Assembly (NCBI RefSeq): GCF_965213555.1 | Contig: NZ_OZ243890.1 | Location: 1,922,001 to 1,986,000 of the forward strand | Length of the DNA stretch: 64,000 bases | Direction: 5' to 3' | Origin: Acuticoccus sp965213555 | Lineage (GTDB): Bacteria; Pseudomonadota; Alphaproteobacteria; Rhizobiales; Amorphaceae | Notes under the pieces: generated by a model | Told to the model about the DNA's origin: nothing | Seen by the model: the letters and a program-made list of their open reading frames with translations, nothing else | Database searches by the model: none | Made by a program: the position numbers and the translations under genes | In this document: piece after piece, positions 32,390-41,705 of the stretch | How the letters are laid out: the number at the start of each line of letters is the position of its first letter | How positions within the stretch are numbered: the stretch's first letter is position 1

Positions 32390-33615
32390 GGGCGATTGCG
32401 CCCCGGGTCGCCGTGGTCCTCAAGGGGTACCCGCGGCTGTCGGAAACCTTCATCGCCCAAGAGCTCCTCGGGCTCGAACGGGTCGGCCTCGACCTCACCA
32501 TTGTGTCGCTGCGCCGCCCCACGGAGGGGATCGTGCACGATGTGCACCGGCGGATCGCCGCTCCGGTCCTTTACCTGCCGGAATACCTCCAGGACGACCC
32601 TGCGCGGGTGCGGCGGGCCCGATCGATCGCCGCGCGCCTGCCGGGCTGGGCGGCGGCGGAGGCAGCGTACCGCGCGGACCTCGCCCGCGATCGCACCGCC
32701 AACCGGCGCCGACGCTTCGGCCAGGCGGCCGTCCTCGCGGCGGAGCTGCCGGAGGGGACGGGGGTGATCTACGTGCACTACCTGCACACGCCGGCGTCCG
32801 TGGCCCGCTACGCGGCGTTGATGACGGGGCTGCCATACGCGTTCTCCGCCCATGCAAAGGACATCTACACCTCGCCGGACTGGGACCTTGCGCAGAAGAT
32901 CGCCGGCGCGGCCTGGGGCGTGACGTGCACGGCGGCGAACCAGGAGGTCCTCGCGCGGCACGCTCCGCGCGGCGCGGTCGAGCTCGTCTACCACGGGCTC
33001 GACGCGGCCGAGTTCGTCCCCCCGCCGCGGCGGACGGGGAGCGGGCCACTGCGCCTCCTCAGCGTCTGTCGGGCGGTGGAGAAGAAGGGGCTCGACGATC
33101 TGTTGCGCGCGCTGGCGCGGCTGCCCGCGCGGATCGACTGGCGCTTCGAGCATGTGGGCGGAGGGGCGCTGGTGCCAGGCCTCGAGGCGCTGGCGTCACG
33201 GCTTGGGATCGGCGACCGGGTGGCCTTCCTCGGACCCATGGCGCGCGGCGACGTCGCGGCGGCCTACGCGCGCGCCGACGTCTTCGTGCTCGCGAGCCGC
33301 ATCGCGCGGGACGGCGACCGCGACGGGCTGCCCAACGTTCTGATGGAGGCGATGACGATGCGGTTGCCCGTGGTCTCCACCGGCGTGTCTGCGGTTCCGG
33401 AGATCGTCACCGAGGAGGCCGGCCTCCTGGTGCCGCCGCGCGATCCGGCAGCGCTCGCGGCCGCCGTCTTGGCGCTCGCCGATGATCCCGAGCGGCGAAG
33501 CGCCATGGGACGGGCTGGCGCGGCACGGGTGCGCGGCGCGTTCGCGCCGGAGCCGGGGATCGCCCGCATCGCGGCGCGCCTCGCAGCGACGATGTCGGCC
33601 CGGCGCGCAGCGTGA
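32386..33615 (+). CDS. family 4 glycosyltransferase
   Basis: A 409-residue GT-B enzyme. VVLKGYPRLSETFIAQELLG opens the protein as in many GT4 enzymes of exopolysaccharide loci; the middle FSAHAKDIY and the C-terminal domain with LLSVCRAVEKKGLDDLLRAL and GLPNVLMEAMTMRLPVVSTG (the EX7E region) are complete. The GTG at 32386 overlaps the upstream stop (GTGA), indicating translational coupling to the MurG-like gene. It probably adds a sugar to a lipid-linked or secreted glycan. Confidence 0.88.
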   Translation: MRAIAPRVAVVLKGYPRLSETFIAQELLGLERVGLDLTIVSLRRPTEGIVHDVHRRIAAPVLYLPEYLQDDPARVRRARSIAARLPGWAAAEAAYRADLARDRTANRRRRFGQAAVLAAELPEGTGVIYVHYLHTPASVARYAALMTGLPYAFSAHAKDIYTSPDWDLAQKIAGAAWGVTCTAANQEVLARHAPRGAVELVYHGLDAAEFVPPPRRTGSGPLRLLSVCRAVEKKGLDDLLRALARLPARIDWRFEHVGGGALVPGLEALASRLGIGDRVAFLGPMARGDVAAAYARADVFVLASRIARDGDRDGLPNVLMEAMTMRLPVVSTGVSAVPEIVTEEAGLLVPPRDPAALAAAVLALADDPERRSAMGRAGAARVRGAFAPEPGIARIAARLAATMSARRAA

Positions 33616-33643
33616 CGCGGCGGCCGTCCCCCGCGGCCGGCTG

Positions 33644-34744
33644 ATGCGGGTGGCGCTACTGACGCCGATGAGGCCGCCGGATCATCCGGTGCCGTCGGGC
33701 GACCGCACGTTCGCGCGGCTCGTGGTGGCGGCGCTGGAGCGGACCGGGCACGAGGTGGTGCGTCCCCACGCCCCCTCGACCTGGCGCGCCGAGCCGCACG
33801 ACTTCGCCGCCCTCGACCGTGCGGCGCAGGCCGCGGTCGGGCGCATCGCGGCAGGATGGCGGGAGCGCGCGCCGGACGCGGTGCTCACCTATCACAGCTA
33901 CCACAAGGCGCCGGACCTCGTTGGCCCGCCCCTCGCCGCGGCCTTCGCGCTGCCCTACGCCGTCCTCGAGGCGAGCCGCGCGCCGCGCCACGCCCGTAGC
34001 CCGTGGGCGGCGGGCTTTGAGCGGGCGGACGCGGTGCTCGCCGAGGCGGACGCGGTCGGTGCGGTGACGGCGCACGACGCGGCGGAGCTGACCCGCCACG
34101 TCCCGCACAAGGTGGTGCGCGTGCCGCCCTTCCTCGACGTCGCGCCGTTCCTCATGCAGCGGGCGCCGCGCCCCGATGCGCTGGCGTGCGCGGCGATGAT
34201 GCGGCCCGGGCGCAAGGCGGAGGGCGTGCGCGTCCTCGCCGACGCCCTCGCGAGGGTGCGCGCGTCCGGCCCTCGGTGACGCTGGCGCTCGCCGGCGACG
34301 GGCCGGAGCGCGCGCGCTCGAGCCGCTGTTCCCGATGGGCACCATGGTGGGCTGCTCGAGGCGCGCGAGCTCGCGGCGCTCTACGCCCGTTCGAGCCTCT
34401 TCGTGTGGCCAGCCATCGACGAGCCGTTCGGGTTCGCCTTCCTGGAGGCGCAGGCCGCAGGGCTTCCCGTGGTCGGCGGCGCGGCGCCCGGCGTCGCCGA
34501 GGTCGTGCGCGACGGCGAGACTGGGTGGCTCGTCCCGCCACGGGACGCGGCCGCGCACGCCGCCGCGATCCTGTCCGCGCTCGCCGACCCGGAGCGCCTC
34601 GCCGCGATGGGACGGCGGGCGGCCGCGTTCGCCCGCGCCAACGACCTCGAGGCGGGCGCGCGGCGGCTCGACGCGCTCCTCGCCCACGCGATCGAGCACC
34701 GCCGAGCCCGCGCCGGCGAGGGGGCGCGATGCCGCGCGCGCTGA
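33644..34744 (+). pseudogene. frameshifted family 4 glycosyltransferase
   Basis: The N-terminal half (MRVALLTPMRPPDHPVPSGD to ALARVRAS) ends at a TGA at 34277-34279, but homologous sequence continues in the -1 frame (VTLALAGDGPERAR), then the next -1 frame (LEPLFPMGTMVG), then back in the original frame (LLEARELAALYA and FVWPAIDEPFGFAFLEAQAA) to 34744. Three single-base losses within about 90 bases restore the frame. An intact gene would encode about 367 residues. This is either a recent pseudogene or a clustered sequencing or assembly error; codon use outside the cluster is normal. It overlaps the next gene by 16 bases. Confidence 0.75.
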
Positions 34745-35871
34745 TCTGGGTCACCCACCTCCTCGGCACGGGGCACACCGTGCGCGCCGCGGCGCTGGCG
34801 CGGGCGCTGGCGGGCCGCGGGACGGCGGTCACGCTCGTCGTCGGTGCGACGCCGCCGGCGACGCTCGACCTCGCCGGCCTCGACGTGGTGGCGCTGCCCC
34901 CCGTCCGGGCGACGGACGCGACGTTCGCGCGGATCGTCGGCGCCGACGGCCGCCCCTACGAGGCGCTGGTCGCGGGCCGGGCCGCGCTCCTCGGGGAGGT
35001 AGTCGCCGGCGTCCGGCCCGACGTCATCGTCACGGAGGCGTTCCCGCTCGGTCGCCGCGCGTTCGCCGCCGAGCTCGTGCCGCTGCTCTCCGGGCTCGCG
35101 GTGGGGCGCCGTCGGCCGGTGGTCGCGGCCTCGGTGCGCGACGTTCTGGTGCGCAAGCCGCCGGCGAAGGAGGCCGCGATGGCCGCGCTCGCCCGCCGCT
35201 GGTACGACCTCGTCCTCGTCCACGGGGACCCCTCGCTGGTGAGCCTTCCCGACACCTTCGGCGCGGCGGGCGCGATCGCGGACCTCACGCACCACACGGG
35301 CTACGTCGATGCCGGCCCGGTGGCCGCCCGCGCGGCGCCCGGTGAGTGCGGCGACGTCGTCGTCTCCTGCGGCGGCGGCGCGGTGGGTGCGCGCCTCGTG
35401 GAGGCCGCGCTCGGCGCCGCGCGCCGGGTGCGCGAGCGCCGGTTCCGCATCTTCGTCCCTGCAGCGCTGGCCCACCGGATCGAGGGGTGGCGCGCCGCGG
35501 CGCCCGACAACGCCTTGGTGGAGCCGAACCGGCGCGACTTCCGTGCGCTCCTCGTCGGTGCGGCACTGTCGGTGAGCCAGGCCGGCTACAACACCGCGGT
35601 GGACGTGGTGGCCTCCGGCGTGCGCGCAATCTTCGTGCCGTTCGCGGCGGACGGAGAGACCGAGCAGACCGACCGCGCCGCCGCGTTCGAAGCGCGCGGC
35701 CTCGCGAGGGTGGTCGAGGAGGCCTCGCTCGACGTGGACCAGCTCGTCGAGGCGGTGCGAGCCGCGCTCGCCGCGCCGCCGCCGGCCCGTCCAGAGCTCG
35801 ACCTCCGCGGCGCCGAACGGTCCGCCGAGCTCCTCCTCGCCGCGGTCGATGCTCGGACGGCGCTCGCGTGA
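34729..35871 (+). CDS. MurG-like glycosyltransferase
   Basis: A 380-residue GT-B protein related in plan to the gene at 31172: PRALIWVTHLLGTGHTVRAA at the start and ALSVSQAGYNTAVDVVASGV in the sugar-nucleotide domain, followed by RAIFVPFAADGETEQTDRAA. The ATG at 34729 has a gagggggcg site and overlaps the end of the frameshifted glycosyltransferase. Its stop overlaps the next start (TGATG). Likely cytoplasmic or membrane-associated glycan assembly; substrates unknown. Confidence 0.75.
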   Translation: MPRALIWVTHLLGTGHTVRAAALARALAGRGTAVTLVVGATPPATLDLAGLDVVALPPVRATDATFARIVGADGRPYEALVAGRAALLGEVVAGVRPDVIVTEAFPLGRRAFAAELVPLLSGLAVGRRRPVVAASVRDVLVRKPPAKEAAMAALARRWYDLVLVHGDPSLVSLPDTFGAAGAIADLTHHTGYVDAGPVAARAAPGECGDVVVSCGGGAVGARLVEAALGAARRVRERRFRIFVPAALAHRIEGWRAAAPDNALVEPNRRDFRALLVGAALSVSQAGYNTAVDVVASGVRAIFVPFAADGETEQTDRAAAFEARGLARVVEEASLDVDQLVEAVRAALAAPPPARPELDLRGAERSAELLLAAVDARTALA

Positions 35872-36587
35872 TGGGTGCGCTCGCGGTGCTTGAGGCCGCG
35901 TTCGGCCGTGCGGCGGCAGAGGGCTCGCCGCGCCGCGTGTGGTGGCGCGACGACGACGCGGTGCGGGTCGGGCCGCGGCTGGAGCGGCTCACCGCGCTCG
36001 CCGCCCGCCACCGCGCGTCGCTGGCGCTGGCGGTGATCCCGTACGGCGCCGACGCCAGCGTCCTCGCCCACTGCGAGCGCCACGGGCACGTCGTCCTCCA
36101 GCATGGGGCGAGCCACAGCAATCATCAGCCCTCTGGCAAGCCGGCCGAGCTCGGCGATGCGCGGGACGTTGACGCCATCGTGGCGGAGCTCGTGGCGGCG
36201 CGGCGGGCCCTCGCCTCGCCGGCGTTCCTGCCGGTGATGGTGCCGCCGTGGAACCGCATGCGCGGCAACCTCGACGGCCCCCTCGCGGCGGCGGGCTACG
36301 TGGGCGTCTCGCTGTTCGGCGGGCCGACGCGGGACGGGCCGCTCGCGCGCGTCGACACGCACCTTGACCCGGTCGACTGGCGTGGTGGGCGTGGCCTCCT
36401 CGCGACGCCCTCGCTGTCCCGCATGGCGGAGGCGGCGGTCGCGTCGGGCGGGCCCATCGGCCTCCTCACCCACCACGCGGTGCACAAGGGGGACGTTTGG
36501 GAGTTCGTGGACGCCGTCGCCGCGCTCGTCGCACGGCATCCGGGGGCGGCGTGGGCGAGCGCGCGCGAGCTGTTCGGCGGCGCATGA
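35871..36587 (+). CDS. polysaccharide deacetylase-like protein
   Basis: A 238-residue protein with an NodB-like plan: VWWRDDDAVRVGPRLERLTA supplies the Asp pair, VLQHGASHSNHQP the His-x-x-x-His-type metal ligands, and VPPWNRM and LLTHHAVHKGDVW the later motifs. Enzymes of this fold remove N- or O-acetyl groups from glycans. There is no signal peptide, so a cytoplasmic role is expected. It is coupled to the upstream glycosyltransferase by TGATG and overlaps ruvX by ATGA. Confidence 0.75.
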   Translation: MGALAVLEAAFGRAAAEGSPRRVWWRDDDAVRVGPRLERLTALAARHRASLALAVIPYGADASVLAHCERHGHVVLQHGASHSNHQPSGKPAELGDARDVDAIVAELVAARRALASPAFLPVMVPPWNRMRGNLDGPLAAAGYVGVSLFGGPTRDGPLARVDTHLDPVDWRGGRGLLATPSLSRMAEAAVASGGPIGLLTHHAVHKGDVWEFVDAVAALVARHPGAAWASARELFGGA

Positions 36588-37060
36588 CGGGGCCGTTCAC
36601 CGCCATCGAGGACATCGGCGAGCTTCGCGGTGCGCTGTTCGGCCTCGACCTCGGTACCCGCACCATCGGCGTCGCGGTGTCCGACGAGGGCTGGCGCGTC
36701 GCGGCGCCCCTCGTCACGATTAGGCGCACCAAGTTCCGAGCCGACGCCGACGCGCTGCTCGCCCACGCCCTGCGCTACAACGTGGTGGCCCTCGTCGTCG
36801 GCATGCCGCTCAACATGGACGGCAGCGTCGGCCCGCGGGCGCAGTCGACGCGCGACTTCGCCCGCAACCTCGCCCGGGTCACTGACCGCCCGCTGGTCGC
36901 GTGGGACGAGCGGTGGTCGACGGTGGCGGCCGAGCGGGAGCTCATCGCGACGGACACCTCGCGGGCGCGCCGCCGCGAGGCCATCGACCGGCACGCCGCC
37001 GCGGTCATCCTCCAGGGCGCGCTCGACCGGCTGCGCGCGCTGGGGCTGCCGCGCCGCTGA
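36584..37060 (+). CDS. ruvX: Holliday junction resolvase-like RuvX (YqgF)
   Basis: A 158-residue RNase H-fold nuclease. The first catalytic strand LFGLDLGTRTIGVAVSD, the VVGMPLNMDGSVGPRAQSTR segment, DERWSTVAAERELI and the final Asp/His segment EAIDRHAAAVILQGALDR match RuvX/YqgF, associated with 16S rRNA maturation and Holliday junction processing. It starts by ATGA overlap with the deacetylase-like gene, so it is expressed with the glycan genes at least in part. Confidence 0.92.
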   Translation: MTGPFTAIEDIGELRGALFGLDLGTRTIGVAVSDEGWRVAAPLVTIRRTKFRADADALLAHALRYNVVALVVGMPLNMDGSVGPRAQSTRDFARNLARVTDRPLVAWDERWSTVAAERELIATDTSRARRREAIDRHAAAVILQGALDRLRALGLPRR

Positions 37061-37075
37061 TCGGCGATCGCGCAA

Positions 37076-38728
37076 TCAATCCCCGGGGACCACGAGGTCG
37101 AGGATGGCGTCGGCGTCGAAGCGCCCGTCGAAGGCGCCGTGGCCGGCGCGGTGGCGCCCCCTGAGCCGCGTCGCGACGTAGGCGTCGGCGACGACGCGCG
37201 GCAGGTTGCGCCGCATCGCCGAGGCCGCGGCGACCATTGCGAGCTGCTCGGCGAAGGCGCGGGCGACCGCGACGTCGGCAGCCGCCCGCTCGCCGAGCGC
37301 CAGCGTGTCATCGACGAGGTCGCCGTTGGCGCTGCCGAGGTCCGCACCGAGCTCCTCGAGGGCGTCGCGCAGCACGTTGGGATCGCGGTCGACCAGCCGT
37401 GCGAGCTCGGCGGCCGCGCGGGTGCCGCCGCCGTCGAGCGCGCTGAGCGCGCCGACGTCCGCAGCGATCCGCGCCACGGGGTGCCCCGCCACGCTCGCCG
37501 ACGGGCCGACCGCCTCGCGTGCCGAGCGCGCCACGGTGGGCGCGCAGGTCATCGCGGCGAGGCCGGCGGCGGCGGTGACCAGCCGCGCCACGGCGTGGTC
37601 GCCGTCGCGCTCGAACGCCTGGTCGAACGCCGTGGCGAGGCGGATGGCCAGGGCGGTCTGCGCGGCGCTTTCCAGAGCGATGTCGGCGAGGAGGCGCGCG
37701 CGCAGGGGGCCGTCCTCCTCCTGCGCAGAGGCCCCTTCGCGGCGTGCGTCCCGGACCGCACGGACCACGGCGGCGCGCATCGCCCCCGCCGCGATGGTGG
37801 CGCCGTCGAGGGCGAGCAGCGTGCGCACGTCGCGCAGCACCGACAGCCCGCGTCCCGGCTCCCCGATGATGCGGCCCTCCGCTCCGTCGAACGCGATGCG
37901 GCCGAACGCCTGGGCGGTCAGCCCGCCGACGTCGGTGAGGGCCTCGATGCGGACGGCGCCCGCGTTTTCCGGCGCGAGGCGAGGCACCATCACCGTCGTC
38001 GGCCCGTCCGCATCCTCGGCAAGGACGAGGAGGAGGTCGCTGGTCGGGCCCGCCACCAGCCACTTCGTGCCGGTGACGCGCACGACGTTGCCTCCGGCCG
38101 GCTCGGCGCAGGTCGCCGCCGCCCCGTCCATGGGGGGCTCGGCGAGGGCGAGCGCGACGCTGGCGCCTTCCTTGTGGGCGAGGGGCAGCGGCCGGCGGTC
38201 GTAGCGCCGGCTCGCGATGAGCGGGAACAGCTCAGCCTCGAGCTCGCCGGCGCAGGCGAGGGCGGCGACGGCGGCGTGGGTCGCGCTCACCGGCAGAAGG
38301 TGGCCGCGCTCGCACTGGGCGGTGAGGTGGAGCGCGGCGGCCCGCATGCGGTGCTGCGTCCGCTCCTCGCCCTCCTCCCACGCCGAGGACAGGAGGCCCG
38401 AGCCGACGCTCCGCTTCATCAGCGCGTGGTAGGCGGGGTGGACCTCGACCTGATCGACGGGGCGCCCCTGCTCGTCGAAGCGTCGCAACGCGGGCGGCGA
38501 GGCGCAGGCGATGCGCGCGACCTCCTCCGCCTCGGCCGAGCCCCAGTAGGCGCCGAGCGCCACGAGCTCCTTCTCGCCCGGCTCGTCTAGAGCGGCGTCG
38601 AGGGCGGCGGTGAGCACGGGGTCGTCGGCGAAGGCGCTGCGACGGCCGGGGCGCGGGGCCCCCCCTTCCGACGGTGCTGGCACGGACGCGGGCGCAGGCC
38701 CGGCTCGGCGGCTCGACAGCTGGTCCAT
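37076..38728 (-). CDS. AidB-like acyl-CoA dehydrogenase
   Basis: A 550-residue flavoprotein of the AidB branch of the acyl-CoA dehydrogenase family, as judged by length and by LMKRSVGSGLLSSAWEEGEE near the N-terminus, CERGHLLPVSATHAAVAAL, VTGTKWLVAGPTSDLLLVLA (flavin-side domain) and the extra C-terminal helical domain ending in the R-rich RLRGRHRAGHGAFDGR. E. coli AidB binds DNA and is induced by alkylation; the C-terminal basic patch fits that. The ATG at 38728 is preferred over the 38782 start. Convergent with ruvX and divergent from plsY. Confidence 0.82.
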   Translation of the reverse strand: MDQLSSRRAGPAPASVPAPSEGGAPRPGRRSAFADDPVLTAALDAALDEPGEKELVALGAYWGSAEAEEVARIACASPPALRRFDEQGRPVDQVEVHPAYHALMKRSVGSGLLSSAWEEGEERTQHRMRAAALHLTAQCERGHLLPVSATHAAVAALACAGELEAELFPLIASRRYDRRPLPLAHKEGASVALALAEPPMDGAAATCAEPAGGNVVRVTGTKWLVAGPTSDLLLVLAEDADGPTTVMVPRLAPENAGAVRIEALTDVGGLTAQAFGRIAFDGAEGRIIGEPGRGLSVLRDVRTLLALDGATIAAGAMRAAVVRAVRDARREGASAQEEDGPLRARLLADIALESAAQTALAIRLATAFDQAFERDGDHAVARLVTAAAGLAAMTCAPTVARSAREAVGPSASVAGHPVARIAADVGALSALDGGGTRAAAELARLVDRDPNVLRDALEELGADLGSANGDLVDDTLALGERAAADVAVARAFAEQLAMVAAASAMRRNLPRVVADAYVATRLRGRHRAGHGAFDGRFDADAILDLVVPGD

Positions 38729-38913
38729 CCCGTCCGTCCGCCCCTCCGCGCCCTCGAGCGACCAGAACCGAATAGAACGCACACCCTCGACGGGCGTACG
38801 CTCCAGGCTTTCAACCTTTAGTCGACAGGTGCGCCGGCATCAACGCCTGCCTTGCGGACGGGCACCGTTTGCGTCATCGATCACCCCTCCGTAGGGCGAC
38901 GTTCGGGAACCAC

Positions 38914-39528
38914 ATGCCGGATCCGATCAGCTGGCAGGCGGTCTGGCCGTACTACGCCGCGACCCTCCTCGGCGCCTACCTCCTGGGATCCATCCCGTTC
39001 GGGCTGGTGCTGACGCGCCTCGCCGGCCTCGGCGACGTGCGCCGCATCGGCTCGGGCAACATCGGCGCAACCAACGTCCTGCGCACGGGGCGCAAGGACC
39101 TCGCCGCGGCGACGCTCGTCCTCGACGCGGCGAAGGGCGCGGCGGCGGTCCTCCTCGCGGCGCGGTTCGGCGGGCCGGACCTCACCGTGACGGCGGTGCT
39201 CGGCGCGTTCCTCGGCCACCTCTTCCCGGTCTGGCTCGCCTTCCGCGGCGGCAAGGGGGTCGCGACCTACCTCGGGTGCCTCGCCGCGGCGTCCTGGCCG
39301 GCAGGGCTCGCCTTCGCCGGGCTTTGGCTGACCGTCGCGATCCTCGCCCGCTACTCCTCGCTCGCCGCGCTCCTTGCCTCGCTCGCCGCCCCGTTCGTGC
39401 TCGCCGCGCGCGGCGAGGTGCAGCTTGCTGAGGTGTTCGGGGTCCTCACCGCGCTTCTGTGGTACAAGCACGCTCCCAACATCGGCCGCCTCCTGTCGGG
39501 CGGGGAGAGCCGGATCGGCCGGTCGTGA
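38914..39528 (+). CDS. plsY: glycerol-3-phosphate acyltransferase PlsY
   Basis: A 204-residue, five-helix inner-membrane enzyme transferring acyl from acyl-phosphate to glycerol-3-phosphate, the first step of phospholipid synthesis. Its three loop motifs are visible: GSIPFGLVLTRLAG with RRIGSGNIGATNVLRTGRK (motif 1), the FRGGKGVATYLG phosphate loop (motif 2) and LWYKHAPNIGRLLSGGE (motif 3). The ATG is at 38914. The stop overlaps the dprA start (GTGA), so the two are coupled. Confidence 0.95.
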   Translation: MPDPISWQAVWPYYAATLLGAYLLGSIPFGLVLTRLAGLGDVRRIGSGNIGATNVLRTGRKDLAAATLVLDAAKGAAAVLLAARFGGPDLTVTAVLGAFLGHLFPVWLAFRGGKGVATYLGCLAAASWPAGLAFAGLWLTVAILARYSSLAALLASLAAPFVLAARGEVQLAEVFGVLTALLWYKHAPNIGRLLSGGESRIGRS

Positions 39529-40628
39529 CGCCGGCGAAGGACGCTGAGCGGGCCGACCGGCTGCGCCTCATCCGCTCGCAGAACGTCGGCCCCGAGACCT
39601 TCCACGCGCTCCTCGCCCGCTTCGGCTCGGCACGGGCGGCGCTCGCGGCGCTGCCCGACCTCGCGGCGGCGGGGGGACGGCGCGGGCGCATCCGCGTCGC
39701 CGGCGTCGCGGAGGTGGAACACGAGGCTGCCCGCGCCAAGCGCCTCGGTGTCGACTTGTTGCACCATGGCGACCCGGACTACCCGCCGCGGCTCGCGGCC
39801 ATCGACGCGCCGCCCCCGGTGCTCACCGTTCGCGGCGACGTCGCGGTGCTCCACCGACGCGCCGTCGCCGTCGTCGGGGCGCGCGCGGCGTCGGCGGCGG
39901 GGCGCACCTTCGCGCGGCGCCTCGCGGAGGCCTTCGGCGAGGCCGGGCGCGTCGTGGTGTCGGGCCTTGCCCGGGGCATCGACGCGGAGGCGCACCGCGC
40001 GGCGATCGCCACCGGCACGGTCGCGGTGCTCGCTGGAGGCGTCGACCGGCCGACCCCGCCGGCGAACCTCGACCTCGCCGACGCCATCGCCGCGTCCGGG
40101 GCGTTGGTGTCGGAGATGCCCCTTGGCACCGACGCCGCGGCGCGGTTGTTCGTGCGCCGCAACCGGCTGATCGCCGGCCTTGCGGATGGCGTCGTCGTGG
40201 TCGAGGCCGCGGTGCGGTCCGGCTCGCTGCACACCGCGAACTTCGCGACCGCGGCGGGGCGCGAGGTTTTCGCGGTGCCGGGCTCGCCGCTCGACCCGCG
40301 CGCCGCGGGATGCCTGCGCCTCCTCAAGGACGGGGCGACGCTGGTGGTGGAGCCGCGCGACGTCCTCGACGCGCTCGGCGACGTCGCGGTCGACGTGACG
40401 CCGCCCGGCGTCGCTGAGTCCGCGATCCCGCTCGAGCCTGGCTCGCGCGCCATCGCCTCGGTGCGCGAGGCGCTGTCGGTGACGCCGGTCGCGGTGGACG
40501 AGCTGGTCCGCGCCACCGGCCTCGCGCCTGGCGAGGTGCTGGCCTCGCTGGTGGAGCTGGAGCTCGCCGGCCACGCCGAGCGCGAGGCGGGCGGCCTCGT
40601 GCGCGTCGCGCTGGCGGGCTGGTCTTAG
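39525..40628 (+). CDS. dprA: DNA-processing protein DprA
   Basis: A 367-residue protein that loads RecA onto incoming single-stranded DNA in transformation. The Rossmann-like core shows VVGARAASAAGRTFARRLAE, VVSGLARGIDAEAHRAA, VLAGGVDRPTPPANLDLADA, FVRRNRLIAGLADGVVVVEA and GSLHTANFATAAGREVFAVP; a C-terminal winged-helix-like segment follows. It starts at GTG 39525, overlapping the plsY stop. The 3' end overlaps the stop codon of the convergent oxidoreductase gene (TTAG). Confidence 0.94.
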   Translation: MTPAKDAERADRLRLIRSQNVGPETFHALLARFGSARAALAALPDLAAAGGRRGRIRVAGVAEVEHEAARAKRLGVDLLHHGDPDYPPRLAAIDAPPPVLTVRGDVAVLHRRAVAVVGARAASAAGRTFARRLAEAFGEAGRVVVSGLARGIDAEAHRAAIATGTVAVLAGGVDRPTPPANLDLADAIAASGALVSEMPLGTDAAARLFVRRNRLIAGLADGVVVVEAAVRSGSLHTANFATAAGREVFAVPGSPLDPRAAGCLRLLKDGATLVVEPRDVLDALGDVAVDVTPPGVAESAIPLEPGSRAIASVREALSVTPVAVDELVRATGLAPGEVLASLVELELAGHAEREAGGLVRVALAGWS

Positions 40629-41641
40629 CCGAGGGCGATGCGGCGACCGCTCGCCGCGGAGGCGTAGATCGCCTCCTCCACCTCGAGGTTGGCGAGGTAG
40701 TCGGCTCCCGCGTTCTCCAGCGGCGCCCCGTCGAGGAGGTGCGCGACGACGTGCGCCTGGAGCGCCGCCACCGACCCGCCGGCGAAGTCCCTGTCCTCCC
40801 ACGCGTAGGCGTGCGCGTGCTCCTCGTTCGCGCCGAACTCCCGACGGTGGAGCCGGCCGTCGCCGTCGAGCCTGATCGTGCCGCGCTCGCCCTCCACCAG
40901 CATCTCGCCCATGGTGAGGCGTCGGTTCGCCGCCGTGTGGTCGGCGAGGCGGTTGCCGTCGAACACCGCGCGGACGTCGCCATGGTCGAACATGATGAGG
41001 CCCGCGTCCTCGCCGGCGATGGCGGGGTTCAGCCGACGCAGGTCCGCCCAGACCGCGCGCGGCGGCCCGAGGAGGAAGCGGAAGGTGTCGACGAAGTGGA
41101 TCGCCGTCTCGTGGACGAGGAAGCGCTCCATCGACTGGAAGTAGGGCTGACGGTCGAGGTAGGCGCGCGCGCCCTGTCCGTCGCCGGGCCGCATCCGGAA
41201 GGTCACCTGATAGAGCCGTCCGACGGCATCCTCGCCGAGCAGCCGGCGGACCTCGCGGTGCCAGGGCTGAAAGCGGAAGTTCTCGTGCACCACGAGGGGC
41301 ACGCCCGCCTCGCGCGCCACCGCGACGGCCCCATGCGCCTCCTCCAGCGAGCGGCAGAACGCCTTCTGGCAGATCGTCGGGATCCCGTGGGAAACGGTGA
41401 GGCCGACGAGGTCGCGGTGGGTGTGCGGCGGCGTTGCGATGTCGACGAGGTCGGGCTGCTCGGCGGCGAGCATCGAAGCGGCGTCGGTGTAGGCGGTGGC
41501 GCCGACCTCGTCCGCGGCCGCCTGGGCCCGCGCCGCATCGGTGTCGCAGATCGCAACGAGGCGGGCGCGGGGCTCGCGCGTCCACGCCTCGCGATGGAAG
41601 CGGGCGAAGTACCCTGCGCCGATGAGGGCGACCGTCAGCAC
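40625..41641 (-). CDS. Gfo/Idh/MocA family oxidoreductase
   Basis: A 338-residue NAD(P)-dependent dehydrogenase. The N-terminal Rossmann fold has VALIGAGYFARFHREAW, then IATPPHTHRDLVG and the catalytic-region lysine motif TICQKAFCRSLEEA (usually EKP, here QKA), followed by VHENFRFQPWHREVRRLLGE and a C-terminal substrate domain with HETAIHFVDTFRFLLG. Family members oxidise sugars or related polyols; substrate unknown. Upstream on the same strand, 64 bases away, is an isocitrate/isopropylmalate dehydrogenase-like gene, so a small catabolic pair is plausible. Confidence 0.88.
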   Translation of the reverse strand: MLTVALIGAGYFARFHREAWTREPRARLVAICDTDAARAQAAADEVGATAYTDAASMLAAEQPDLVDIATPPHTHRDLVGLTVSHGIPTICQKAFCRSLEEAHGAVAVAREAGVPLVVHENFRFQPWHREVRRLLGEDAVGRLYQVTFRMRPGDGQGARAYLDRQPYFQSMERFLVHETAIHFVDTFRFLLGPPRAVWADLRRLNPAIAGEDAGLIMFDHGDVRAVFDGNRLADHTAANRRLTMGEMLVEGERGTIRLDGDGRLHRREFGANEEHAHAYAWEDRDFAGGSVAALQAHVVAHLLDGAPLENAGADYLANLEVEEAIYASAASGRRIALG

Positions 41642-41705
41642 CGCGCACCGTGGGGATGTCGACGCCCGGTCGGCATCCTGCTGGGTGGCGACGCCGAAGA
41701 CGGCA

